A stretch of 64,000 nucleotides of DNA from Closterium sp. Naga37s-1 (lineage: Eukaryota > Streptophyta > Zygnematophyceae > Desmidiales > Closteriaceae). The notes under the pieces were generated by a model. It saw only the letters and a list, made by a program, of their open reading frames with translations, was not told where the DNA came from and did not search any database. Shown piece after piece: positions 52,401 through 64,000 of this stretch (position 1 is the stretch's first letter; every line of letters begins with the position of its first letter). The stretch lies in the NCBI GenBank assembly GCA_947471745.1, contig CANJKZ010000518.1, positions 124,001 through 188,000 of the forward strand. The letters are read 5' to 3'. The position numbers and the translations under genes are program-made.

Positions 52401-55400
52401 CACATGCCAGGCCCTTGTTCTTGCAATTTTGCACACACTAGGCCCTTGTTCTTGCTATTTTGCACTCGCTAGGCCCTTGTTCTTGCTATTTTGCACATGC
52501 TAGGCCATTGTTCTTGCAATTTCGCACACGCTAGGCCCTTGTTCTTGCAATTTTGCACTCGCTAGGCCCTTGTTCTTGCAATTTTGCACTCGCTAGGCCC
52601 TTGTTCTTGCAATTTCGCACACGCTAGACCCTTGTTCTTGCAATTTGCACTCGCTAGGCCCTTGTTCTTGCAATTTTGCACACTCTAGGCCCTTGTTCTT
52701 GCAATTTTGCACACGCTAGGCCCTTGTTCTTGCAATTTTGCACACGCTAGGCCCTTGTTCTTGCAATTTTGCACACCCTAGGCCTTTGTTCTTGCAATGT
52801 TGCACTCGCTAGGCCCTTGTTCTTGCAATTTTGCGCTCGCTAGGCCCTTGTTCTTGCAATTTTGCACACGCTAGACCCTTGTTCTTGCAATACGCACTCA
52901 CTAGGCCCTTGTTCTTGCAATTTGCACTCGCTAGGCCCTTGTTCTTGCAATTTTGCACTCGCTAGGCCCTTTTTCTTGCAATTTTGCACACGCTAGGCCC
53001 TTGTTCTTGCTATTTTGCACACGCTAGGCCCTTGTTTTGCAATTTTGCACATGAAAGGCCCTTGTTCTTGCTATTTTGCACACGCTAGGCCCTTGTTCTT
53101 GCTATTTTGCACACGCTGGCCCTTGTTCTTGCAATTTTGCACACGCCATGCCCTTGTTCTTGCAATTTTGCACACGCTAGGCCCTTGTTCTTGCAATTTT
53201 GCACACGCCAGGCCCCTGTTCTTGCAAATTTGCACACGCCAGGCCCTTGTTCTTGCAATTTTGCACACGCTAGGCCCTTGTTCTTGCAATTTGCACACGC
53301 TAGGCCCCTGTTGTTGCAAATTTGCACACGCTAGGCCCCTGTTGTTGCAAATTTGCACACGCTAGACCCTTGTTCTTGCAATTTGCACTCGCTAGGCCCT
53401 TGTTCTTGCAATTTGCACTCGCTAGGCCTTTGTTCTTGCAATATGCACTCGCTAGGCCCCTGTTCTTGCAATATGCACTCGCTAGGCCCCTGTTCTTGCA
53501 ATTTTGCACACGCCAGGCCCTTGTTCTTGCTATTTTGCACACGCTTGGCCTTGTTCTTGCTATTTTGCACATGCTAGGCCCTTGTTCTTGCAATTTTGCA
53601 CTCGCTAGGCCCTTGTCCTTGCAATTTTGCACACGCTATGCCCTTGTTCTTGCAATTTTGCACACGCTAGGCCCTTATTCTTAATATTTTGCACACGCTA
53701 GGCCCTTGTTTTGCAATTTTGCACATGCTAGGCCCTTGTTCTTAATATTTTACACACGCTAGGCCCTTATTCTTGATATTTTGCACACGCTGGCCCTTGT
53801 TCTTGCAATTTTGCACTCGCTAGGCCCTTGTTCTTGCAATTTTGCACATGCCATGCACTTGTTCTTGCAATTTTGCACACGCTAGGCCCTTGTTCTTGCA
53901 ATTTTGCACACGCCAGGCCCCTGTTCCTGCAAATTTGCACATGCCAGGCCCTTGTTCTTGCAATTTTGCACACACTAGGCCCTTGTTCTTGCTATTTTGC
54001 ACTCGCTAGGCCCTTGTTCTTGCTATTTTGCACATGCTAGGCCATTGTTCTTGCAATTTCGCACACGCTAGGCCCTTGTTCTTGCTATTTTGCACACGCT
54101 AGGCCCTTGTTTTGCAATTTTGCACACGCTAGGCCCTTTTTCTTGCTATTTTACACACGCTAGGCCCTTGTTCTTGCTATTTTGCACACGGTAGGCCCTT
54201 GTTCTTGTTATTTTGCACACGCTAGGCCCTTGTTCTTGCTATTTTGCACATGCTAGGCCATTGTTCTTGCAATTTCGCACACGCTAGGCCCTTGTTCTTG
54301 CGATTTTGCACACGCTAGGCCCTTTTTCTTGCAATTTCGCACACGCTAGGCCCTTGTTCTTGCAATTTTGCACACGCTAGGCCCTTTTTCTTGCTATTTT
54401 ACACACGCTAGGCCCTTGTTTCCATGCTATTTTGCACACGCTAGGCCCTTGTTATTCCAATTTTGCACTCGCTAGGCCCTTGTTCTTGCAATTTTGCACA
54501 CACCATGCCCTTGTTCTTGCTATTTTGCACACGCCAGGCCTTTGTTCTTGCAATTTTGCACACGCTAGGCCCTTGTTCTTGCAATTTTGCACACGCCAGG
54601 CCCCTGTCCTTGCAAATTTGCACACGCCAGGCCCTTGTTCTTGCAATTTTGCACACGCTAGGCCCTTGTTCTTGCAATTTTGCACACGCTAGGCCCCTGT
54701 TCTTGCAAATTTGCACACGCTACGCCCTTGTTCTTGCAATTTTGCACACGCTAGGCCCTTGTTCTTGCAATTTCGCACACGCTAGGCCCTTGTTCTTGCA
54801 ATTTTGCACACGCTAGGCCTTTGTTCTTGCAATTTTGCACACGCTAGACCCTTGTTCTTGCAATTTGCACTCGCTAGGCCCTTGTTCTTGCAATTTGCAC
54901 ACGCTAGGCCCTTGTTCTTGCAATTTGTACTCGCTAGGCCCGTGTTCTTGCAATTTTGCACACGCCAGGCCCTTGTTCTTGCAATTTTGCACTTGCTAGG
55001 CCCTTGTTCTTGCAATTTTGCACACGGTAGGCCCTTGTTCTTGTTATTTTGCACACGCTAAGCCCTTGTTCTTGCAATTTTGCACACGCTAGGCCCTTGT
55101 TCTTGCAATTTTGCACATGCTAGGCCCTTGTTCTTGCAACTTTGCACACGCTAGGCCCTTGTTCTTGCAACTTTGCACACGCTAGGCCCTTTTTTCTTGA
55201 GATTTTGCACTCGCTAGGCCCTTATTGTTGAAATTTTGCACTCGCTAGGCCCTTGTTCTTGCAATTTTGCACACGCTAGGCCCTTGTTCTTGAAATTTTG
55301 CACACGCTAGGCCCTTGTTCTTGCAATTTTGCACACGCTAGGCCCTTGTTCTTGCTTTTTTGCACACGCTAGGCCCGTGTTCTTGCTATTTTGCACACGC

Positions 55401-57059
55401 TAGGCCCTTGTTCTTGCTATTTTGCACACGCTAGGCCCTTGTTCTTGCAATTTTGCACACGAAAGGCCCTTGTTCTTGCTATTTTGCACACGCTAGGCCC
55501 TTGTTCTTGTAATTTTGCACACGCTAGGCCCTTGTTCTTGCAATTTTGCACATGCTAGGCCCTTGTTCTTGCAATTTTGCACACCCTAGGCCCTTGTTCT
55601 TGCAATTTTGCACACGCTAGGCCCTTGTTCTTGCAATTTTGCACACGCTAGGCCTTTGTTCTTGCAATTTTGCACTCGCTAGGCCCTTGTTCTTGCAATT
55701 TTGCGCTCGCTAGGCCCTTGTTCTTGCAATTTTGCACACGCTAGACCCTTGTTCTTGCAATTCACACTCGCTATTCCCTTGTTCTTGCAATTTGCACTCA
55801 CTAGGCCTTTGTTCTTGGAATTTTGCACTCGCTAGGCCCTTGTTCTTGCAATTTTGCACACTCTAGGCCCTTGTTCTTGCAATTTTGCACACGCTAGGCC
55901 CTTGTTCTTGCAATTTTGCACACGCTAGGCCCTTGTTCTTGCAATTTTGCACACCCTAGGCCTTTGTTCTTGCAATGTTGCACTCGCTAGGCCCTTGTTC
56001 TTGCAATTTTGCGCTCGCTAGGCCCTTGTTCTTGCAATTTTGCACACGCTAGACCCTTGTTCTTGCAATACGCACTCACTAGGCCCTTGTTCTTGCAATT
56101 TGCACTCGCTAGGCCCTTGTTCTTGCAATTTTGCACTCGCTAGGCCCTTTTTCTTGCAATTTTGCACACGCTAGGCCCTTGTTCTTGCTATTTTGCACAC
56201 GCTAGGCCCTTGTTTTGCAATTTTGCACACGAAAGGCCCTTGTTCTTGCTATTTTGCACACGCTAGGCCCTTGTTCTTGCTATTTTGCACACGCTGGCCC
56301 TTGTTCTTGCAATTTTGCACACGCCATGCCCTTGTTCTTGCAATTTTGCACACGCTAGGCCCTTGTTCTTGCAATTTTGCACACGCCAGGCCCCTGTTCT
56401 TGCAAATTTGCACACGCCAGGCCCTTGTTCTTGCAATTTTGCACACGCTAGGCCCTTGTTCTTGCAATTTGCACACGCTAGGCCCCTGTTGTTGCAAATT
56501 TGCACACGCTAGGCCCCTGTTGTTGCAAATTTGCACACGCTAGACCCTTGTTCTTGCAATTTGCACTCGCTAGGCCCTTGTTCTTGCAATTTGCACTCGC
56601 TAGGCCTTTGTTCTTGCAATATGCACTCGCTAGGCCCCTGTTCTTGCAATATGCACTCGCTAGGCCCCTGTTCTTGCAATTTTGCACACGCCAGGCCCTT
56701 GTTCTTGCTATTTTGCACACGCTTGGCCCTTGTTCTTGCTATTTTGCACATGCTAGGCCCTTGTTCTTGCAATTTTGCACTCGTTAGGCCCTTGTCCTTG
56801 CAATTTTGCACACGCTATGCCCTTGTTCTTGCAATTTTGCACACGCTAGGCCCTTATTCTTAATATTTTGCACACGCTAGGCCCTTGTTTTGCAATTTTG
56901 CACACGCTAGGCCCTTGTTCTTAATATTTTACACACGCTAGGCCCTTATTCTTGATATTTTGCACACGCTGGCCCTTGTTCTTGCAATTTTGCACTCGCT
57001 AGGCCCTTGTTCTTGCAATTTTGCACATGCCATGCACTTGTTCTTGCAATTTTGCACAC
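49441..57059 (+). repeat. Kilobase duplications inside the 31-bp array
   Basis: About 2.9 kb from 49441 to about 52343 recurs at about 54157-57059 with offset 4716 bp (for example CACGGTAGGC at 49471 and 54187). A second pair has offset 1538 bp (CACACTCTAG at 51141 and 52679). Further pairs have offset 583 bp (56478 and 57061) and 3762 bp (53767 and 57529). The copies are almost identical, including rare variants. Confidence 0.85.
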
Positions 57060-60000
57060 GCTAGGCCCCTGTTGTTGCAAATTTGCACACGCTAGGCCCC
57101 TGTTGTTGCAAATTTGCACACGCTAGACCCTTGTTCTTGCAATTTGCACTCGCTAGGCCCTTGTTCTTGCAATTTGCACTCGCTAGGCCTTTGTTCTTGC
57201 AATATGCACTCGCTAGGCCCCTGTTCTTGCAATATGCACTCGCTAGGCCCCTGTTCTTGCAATTTTGCACACGCCAGGCCCTTGTTCTTGCTATTTTGCA
57301 CACGCTTGGCCCTTGTTCTTGCTATTTTGCACATGCTAGGCCCTTGTTCTTGCAATTTTGCACTCGCTAGGCCCTTGTCCTTGCAATTTTGCACACGCTA
57401 TGCCCTTGTTCTTGCAATTTTGCACACGCTAGGCCCTTATTCTTAATATTTTGCACACGCTAGGCCCTTGTTTTGCAATTTTGCACATGCTAGGCCCTTG
57501 TTCTTAATATTTTACACACGCTAGGCCCTTATTCTTGATATTTTGCACACGCTGGCCCTTGTTCTTGCAATTTTGCACTCGCTAGGCCCTTGTTCTTGCA
57601 ATTTTGCACATGCCATGCACTTGTTCTTGCAATTTTGCACACGCTAGGCCCTTGTTCTTGCAATTTTGCACACGCCAGGCCCCTGTTCCTGCAAATTTGC
57701 ACATGCCAGGCCCTTGTTCTTGCAATTTTGCACACACTAGGCCCTTGTTCTTGCTATTTTGCACTCGCTAGGCCCTTGTTCTTGCTATTTTGCACATGCT
57801 AGGCCATTGTTCTTGCAATTTCGCACACGCTAGGCCCTTGTTCTTGCTATTTTGCACACGCTAGGCCCTTGTTTTGCAATTTTGCACACGCTAGGCCCTT
57901 TTTCTTGCTATTTTACACACGCTAGGCCCTTGTTCTTGCTATTTTGCACACGCTAGGCCCTTGTTATTGCAATTTTGCACTCGCTAGGCCCTTGTTCTTG
58001 CAATTTTGCACACGCCATGCCCTTGTTCTTGCTATTTTGCACACGCCAGGCCTTTGTTCTTGCAATTTTGCACACGCTAGGCCCTTGTTCTTGCAATTTT
58101 GCACACGCCAGGCCCCTGTCCTTGCAAATTTGCACACGCCAGGCCCTTGTTCTTGCAATTTTGCACACGCTAGGCCCTTGTTCTTGCAATTTTGCACACG
58201 CTAGGCCCCTGTTCTTGCAAATTTGCACACGCTACGCCCTTGTTCTTGCAATTTTGCACACGCTAGGCCCTTGTTCTTGCAATTTCGCACACGCTAGGCC
58301 CTTGTTCTTGCAATTTTGCACACGCTAGGCCTTTGTTCTTGCAATTTTGCACTCGCTAGGCCCTTGTTCTTGCAATTTTGCACTCGCTAGGCCCTTGTTC
58401 TTGCAATTTTGCACACGCTAGACCCTTGTTCTTGCAATTTGCACTCGCTAGGCCCTTGTTCTTGCAATTTGCACACGCTAGGCCCTTGTTCTTGCAAATT
58501 GTACTCGCTAGGCCCGTGTTCTTGCAATTTTGCACACGCCAGGCCCTTGTTCTTGCAATTTTGCACTTGCTAGGCCCTTGTTCTTGCAATTTTGCACACG
58601 GTAGGCCCTTTTTCTTGTTATTTTGCACACGCTAAGCCCTTGTTCTTGCAATTTTGCACACGCTAGGCCCTTGTTCTTGCAATTTTGCACATGCTAGGCC
58701 CTTGTTCTTGCAACTTTGCACACGCTAGGCCCTTGTTCTTGCAATTTTGCACACGCTAGGCCCTTGTTCCTGAGATTTTGCACTCGCTAGGCCCTTGTTG
58801 TTGAAATTTTGCACTCGCTAGGCCCTTGTTCTTGCAAATTTGCACACGCTAGGCCCTTGTTCTTGAAATTTTGCACACGCTTGGCCCTTGTTCTTGCAAT
58901 TTTGCACACGCTAGGCCCTTGGTCTTGCTATTTTGCACACGCTAGGCCCTTGTTCTTGCTATTTTGCACACGCTAGGCCCTTGTTCTTGCTATTTTGCAC
59001 ACGCTAGGCCATTGTTCTTGCAATTTTGCACACGCTAGGCCCTTGTTCTTGCTATTTTGCACACGCTAGGCCCTTGTTTTGCAATTTTGCACACGCTAGG
59101 CCCTTGTTCTTGCTATTTTGCACACGCTAGGCCCTTGTTCTTGCAATTTTGCACTCACTAGGCCCTTGTTCTTGCAATTTTGCACACGCCATGCCCTTGT
59201 TCTTGCTATTTTGCACACGCCAGGCCTTTGTTCTTGCAATTTTGCACACGCTAGGCCCTTGTTCTTGCAATTTTGCACACGCCAGGCCCCTGTTCTTGCA
59301 AATTTGCACACGCCAGGCCCTTGTTCTTGCAATTTTGCACACGCTAGGCCCTTGTTCTTGCAATTTTGCACACGCTAGGCCCCTGTTCTTGCAAATTTGC
59401 ACACGCTACGCCCTTGTTCTTGCAATTTTGCACACGCTAGGCCCTTGTTCTTGCAATGTTGCACACGCTAGGCCCTTGTTCTTGCAATTTTGCACACGCT
59501 AGGCCTTTGTTCTTGCAATTTTGCACTCGCTAGGCCCTTGTTCTTGCCATTTTGCACTCGCTAAGCCCTTGTTCTTGCAATTTTGCACACGATAGACCCT
59601 TGTTCTTGCAATTTGCACTCGCTAGGCACTTGTTCTTGCAATTTGCACTTGCTAGGCCCTTGTTCTTGCAATTTGCACTCGCTAGGCCCTTGTTCTTGCA
59701 ATTTTGCACACGATAGGCCCTTGTTCTTGTTGTTTTTCACGCGCTAGGCCCTTGTTCTTGCAATTTTGCACACGCTAGGCCCTTGTTCTTGCAGTTTTGC
59801 ACATGCTAGGCCCTTGTTCTTGCTATTTTGCACACGCTAGGCCCTTCTTCTTGCAATTTTGCACACACTAGGCCTTTGATCTTGCATTTTTTCACTCGCT
59901 AGGCCCTTGTTCTCACAATTTTGCACATGCTAGGCCCTTGTTCTTGCTATTTTGCATACGCTAGGCCCTTGTTTTTGCAATTTTGCACACGCTAGGCCCT

Positions 60001-63000
60001 TGTTCTTGCTATTTTGCACACGCTAGGCCCTTGTTCTTGCAATTTTGCACACGCTAGGCCCTTGTTCTTGCAATTTTGCACACGCTAGGCCCTTGTTCTT
60101 GCAATTTTGCACACGCTAGGCCCTTGTTCTTGAAGTTTGCACACGATAGGCCCTTGTTCTTGCAAATTTGCACAGGCTAGGCCCTAGTTCTTGCTATTTT
60201 GCACACGCTAGGCCCTTGTTCTTGCAATTTTGCACTCGCTAGGCCCTTGTTCTTGCAATTTTGCACACACTAGGCCCTTGTTCTTGCAATTTTGCACACG
60301 CTAGGCCCTTGTTCTTGAAATTTTGCACACGCTAGGCCCTTGTTCTTGCAATTTTGCACACGCTAGGCCCTTGTTCTTGCTATTTTGCACACGCTAGGCC
60401 CTTGTTCTTGCAATTTTGCACACGCTAGGCCCTTGTTCTTGCAATTTTGCACAGGCTAGGCCCTTGTTCTTGCTATTTTGCACACGCTAGGCCCTTGTTC
60501 TTGAATTTTTGCACACGCTAGGCCCTTGTTCTTGCAATTTTGCACTCGCTAGGCCCTTGTTCTTGCAATTTTGCACACGCTAGGCCCTTGGTCTTGCAAT
60601 TTTGCACACGCCAGGCCCCTGTTCTTGCAAATTTGCACACGCCAGGCCCTTGTTCTTGCAATTTTGCACACGCTAGGCCCTTGTTCTTGCAATTTTGCAC
60701 ATGCTAGGCCCCTGTTCTTGCAATTTGCACTCGCTAGGCCCTTGATCTTGCTATTTTTCACACGCTAGGCCCTTGTTCTTGAAATTTCGCACTCGCTAGG
60801 CCCTTGTTCTTGCAATTTTGCACTCGCTAGGCCCTTGTTCTTGCACTTTTGCACACGCTAGGCCCTTGTTCTTGCGATTTTGCACACGCTAGGCCCTTGT
60901 TCTTGCGATTTTGTACACGCTAGGCCCTTTTTCTTGCTATTTTGCACTCGCTAGACCCTTTTTCTTGCTATTTTGCACTCGCTAGACCCTTGTTCTTGCA
61001 ATTTGCACTCGCTAGGCTCTTGTTCTTGCAATTTTGCACACGCTAGGCCCTTGTTCTTGCAATTTTGCACACGCTAGGCCCTTGTTCTTGCAATTTTGCA
61101 CACGCTAGTCCCTTGTTCTTGCAATTTTGCACTCGCTAGGCCCTTGTTCTTGCTATTTTGCACATGCTAGACCCTTGTTCTTATAATTTGGACTCGCTAG
61201 GCCCTTGTTCTTGCTATTTTGCACACGCTAGGCCCTTGTTCTTGCAATTTCGCACACGCTAGGCCTTTGTTCTTGCAATTTTGCACACGCTAGGCCCTTG
61301 TTCTTGCAATTTTGCACACGCTAGGCCCTTGTTCTTTCAATTTTGCACACGCTAGGCCCTTGTTCTTGCAATTTTGCATACGCTAGGCCCTTGTTCTTGC
61401 AATTTTGTACATGCTAGGCCCTTGTTCTTGCTATTTTGCACACGCTAGGCCCTTGTTCTTGTAATTTTGCACACGCTAGGCCCTTGTTCTTGCTATTTTG
61501 CACAAGCTAGGCCCTTGTTCTTGCAATTTTGCACACGCTAGGCCTTTGTTCTTGCAATTTTGCACACGCTAGGTCCTTGTTCTTGCAATTTTTCACACGC
61601 TAGGCCCTTGTTCTTGCAATTTTGCACACGCTAGGCCCTTGTTCTTGCAATTTTGCACACGCTAGGCCCTTGTTCTTGCTATTTTGCACACGCTAGGCCC
61701 TTGTTCTTGCAATTTTGCACACGCTAGGTTCTTGTTCTTGCAATTTTGCACACGCTAGGCCCTTGTTCTTGCAATTTTGCACACGTTAGGCTTTTGTTCT
61801 TGCAATTTTGCACGCGCTAGGCCCTTGTTCTTTAAATTTTGCACACGCTAGGCCCTTGTTCTTGCAATTTTGCACATGCTAGGCCCTTGTTCTTGCTATT
61901 TTGCACACGCTAGGACCTTGATCTTGCAGTTTTGCACATGCTAGGCCCTTGTTCTTGCAATTTTGCACTCGCTAGGCCCTTGTTCTTGCTATTTTGCACA
62001 CGCTAGGCCCTTGTTTTTGCAATTTTGCACACGCTAGGCCCTTGTTCTTGCATTTTTGCACTCGCTAGGCCCTTGTTCTTGAAATTTTGCACACGCTGGG
62101 CCCTTGTTCTTGCAATTTTGCACAAGCTAGGCCCTTGTTCTTGCTATTTTGCACACGCTAGGCCCTTGTTCTTGCAATTTTGCACACGCTAGGCCCTTGT
62201 TCTTGCAATTTTACACACGCTAGGCCCTTGTTCTTGCAATTTTGCACACGCCAGGCCCCCGTTCTTGCACATTTGCACACGCCAGGCCCTTGTTCTTGCA
62301 ATTTTGCACACGCAAGGCCCTTGTTCTTGCAATTTTGCACACGCTAGGCCCCTGTTCTTGCAAATTTGCACACGCTATGCCCTTGTTCTTGCAATTTTGC
62401 ACACGCTAAGCCCTTCTTGCAATTTTGCACACGCTAGGCCCTTGTTCTTGCAATTTTGCACACGCTAGGTCTTTGTTCTTGCAATTTTGCACTCGCTAGG
62501 CCCTTCTTCTTGCAATTTTGCACTCGCTAGGCCCTTGTTTTTGCAATGTGCAGTCGCTAGGCCCTTGTTCTTGCAATTTGCACACGCTAGGCCCTTGTTC
62601 TTGAAATTTTGCACACGCTAGGCCCTTGTTCTTGCAATTTTGCACATGCTAGGCCCTTGTTCTTGCTATTTTGCACACGCTACGCCCTTGTTCTTGCAAT
62701 TTTGCACTCGCTAGGCCCTTGTTCTTGCAATTTTGCACACGCTAGGCCCTTGTTCTTGCAATTTTGCACACGCTAGGCCCTTGTTCTTGCTATTTTGCAC
62801 ACGCTAGGCCCTTGTTCTTGCAATTTTGCACACGCTAGGCCCTTGTTCTTGCAATTTTGCACACGCTAGGCCCTTGTTCTTGCTATTTTGCACACGCTAG
62901 TCCCTTGTTCTTGCTATTTTGCACACACTAGGCCCTTGTTCTTGAAACTTTGCACACGCTAGGCCCTTGTTCTTGAAAGTTTGCACACGCTAGGCCCTTG

Positions 63001-63239
63001 TTCTTGCAATTTTGCACACGCTAGGCCCTTGTTCTTGCAATTTTGCACACGCTAGGCCCTTGTTCTTGAAATTTTGCACACGCTAGGCCCTTGTTCTTGC
63101 AATTTTGCACACGCTAGGCCCTTGTTCTTGCTATTTTGCACACGCTAGGCCCTTGTTCTTGCAATTTTGCACTCGCTAGGCCCTTGTTCTTGCAATTTTG
63201 CACATGCTAGGCCCTTGTTCTTGCTATTTTGCACACGCT

Positions 63240-63890
63240 AGGCCCATGTTTTTGCAATTTTGCACACGCTAGGCCCTTGTTCTTGCATTTTTGCACTCGC
63301 TAGGCCCTTGTTCTTGAAATTTTGCACACGCTGGGCCCTTGTTCTTGCAATTTTGCACAAGCTAGGCCCTTGTTCTTGCTATTTTGCACACGCTAGGCCC
63401 TTGTTCTTGCAATTTTGCACAAGCTAGGCCCTTGTTCTTGCAATTTTACACACGCTAGGCCCTTGTTCTTGCTATTTTGCACACGCTAGGCCCTTGTTCT
63501 TGCAATTTTGAACTCGCTAGGCCCTTGTTCTTGCAATTTTGCACACAACATGCCCTTGTTCTTGCTATTTTGCACACGCCAGGCCTTTGTTCTTGCAATT
63601 TTGCACACGCTAGGCCCTTGTTCTTGCAATTTTGCACACGCCAGGCCCCCGTTCTTGCACATTTGCACACGCCAGGCCCTTGTTCTTGCAATTTTGCACA
63701 CGCTAGGCCCTTGTTCTTGCTATTTTGCACACGCTAGGCCCATGTTTTTGCAATTTTGCACACGCTAGGCCCTTGTTCTTGCATTTTTGCACTCGCTAGG
63801 CCCTTGTTCTTGAAATTTTGCACACGCTGGGCCCTTGTTCTTGCAATTTTGCACAAGCTAGGCCCTTGTTCTTGCTATTTTGCACATGCT
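63240..63890 (+). repeat. 496-bp duplication in the 31-bp array
   Basis: The series CCCATGTTTTTGC, GCATTTTTGCACTCG, TTGAAATTTTG, CACGCTGGGCCC, CACAAGCTAGG occurs near 63244-63370 and again near 63739-63860, exactly 16 units apart. A related series lies near 62020-62120. Confidence 0.8.
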
Positions 63891-63893
63891 AGG

Positions 63894-64000
63894 CCTAGCG
63901 TGTGCAAAATTGCAAAAACAAGGGCCTAGCGTATGCATAATAGCAAGAACAAGGGCCTAGCATGTGCAAAATTGTGAGAACAAGGGCCTAGCGAGTGAAA
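63894..64000 (-). repeat. 31-bp satellite in inverted orientation
   Basis: From 63894 the units run as reverse complements (CCTAGCGTGTGCAAAATTG). The switch is centred on GCTAGG/CCTAGC in a near-perfect palindrome (63881-63906). Its reverse complement matches 59890-59996 with one mismatch in 107 bp, including the rare TTCTCACAATTTTG variant. Confidence 0.92.

Larger units (their letters stand above)
49439..63893 (+). repeat. 31-bp satellite (about 466 copies, one orientation)
   Basis: The core CTAGGCCCTTGTTCTTGCA followed by ATTTTGCACACG repeats head to tail every 31 bp, with variants such as CACTCG, GCTATTTTG, GCCAGGCCCC and one-base deletions. 31 is not a multiple of three, so three frames rotate and many 60-120 codon ORFs appear on both strands; none is a credible gene. 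No retrotransposon interrupts it in the window. Confidence 0.97.

Noticed and set aside
49716..63768. Dozens of 60-120 codon ORFs on both strands with Cys-rich repeats
   Set aside because: They come from a 31-bp repeat without stops read in rotating frames. They overlap on both strands and have no start context or domain.
49439..63893. Looks at first like a giant CRISPR array (31-bp direct repeats)
   Set aside because: Units are contiguous with no spacers, the context is eukaryotic retrotransposon DNA, and no cas genes are present.

Overview
The window is repeat-only eukaryotic DNA with no recognisable host gene, tRNA or rRNA. It holds Ty1/copia LTR retrotransposons and at least eight tandem-repeat families. 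The nested copia insertions, the initiator-Met-tRNA-type primer binding sites, and the GC-rich gag-pol genes with glycine-rich gag tails suggest the green lineage. My recollection of similar polyproteins points to a streptophyte alga such as Closterium, but that is inference. The 182-bp satellite with higher-order repeats and young copia insertions looks like a centromere or pericentromere.

Layout. 1-11.1 kb is a mosaic of broken copia elements joined by minisatellites: a 96-bp tandem repeat, a minus-strand gag scrap, a 21-bp array, a 5'-truncated plus-strand copia pol with its 3' LTR, a second 21-bp array, and a minus-strand copia gag-pol cut off before RNase H and carrying in-frame stops. 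11.1-14.6 kb holds a GC-rich tract with a 20-bp minisatellite, a 181-bp satellite, a 366-bp satellite that is itself an old dimer, and a 13-bp array.

14.6-49.4 kb is one 182-bp satellite array (about 111 monomers) split by two full-length copia elements. Element I (16728-23907, minus strand) has 126-bp LTRs and TSD CATGG. Element II (31745-39134, plus strand) has 132/131-bp LTRs and TSD GGTCC. Both belong to one superfamily branch with very short LTRs, the same polypurine tract, a variant initiator-Met primer site, a long GC-rich repetitive leader, and one gag-pol ORF. Element II encodes an intact 2015-aa polyprotein. Element I has lost about 78 codons near the start of gag. The two insertion points lie 6 bp apart in the same dyad of the satellite monomer.

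49.4-64 kb is a 31-bp satellite (about 470 copies) that abuts the 182-bp array directly, contains kilobase-scale internal duplications, and flips orientation at 63893/63894. The inverted stretch matches the reverse complement of 59890-59996.
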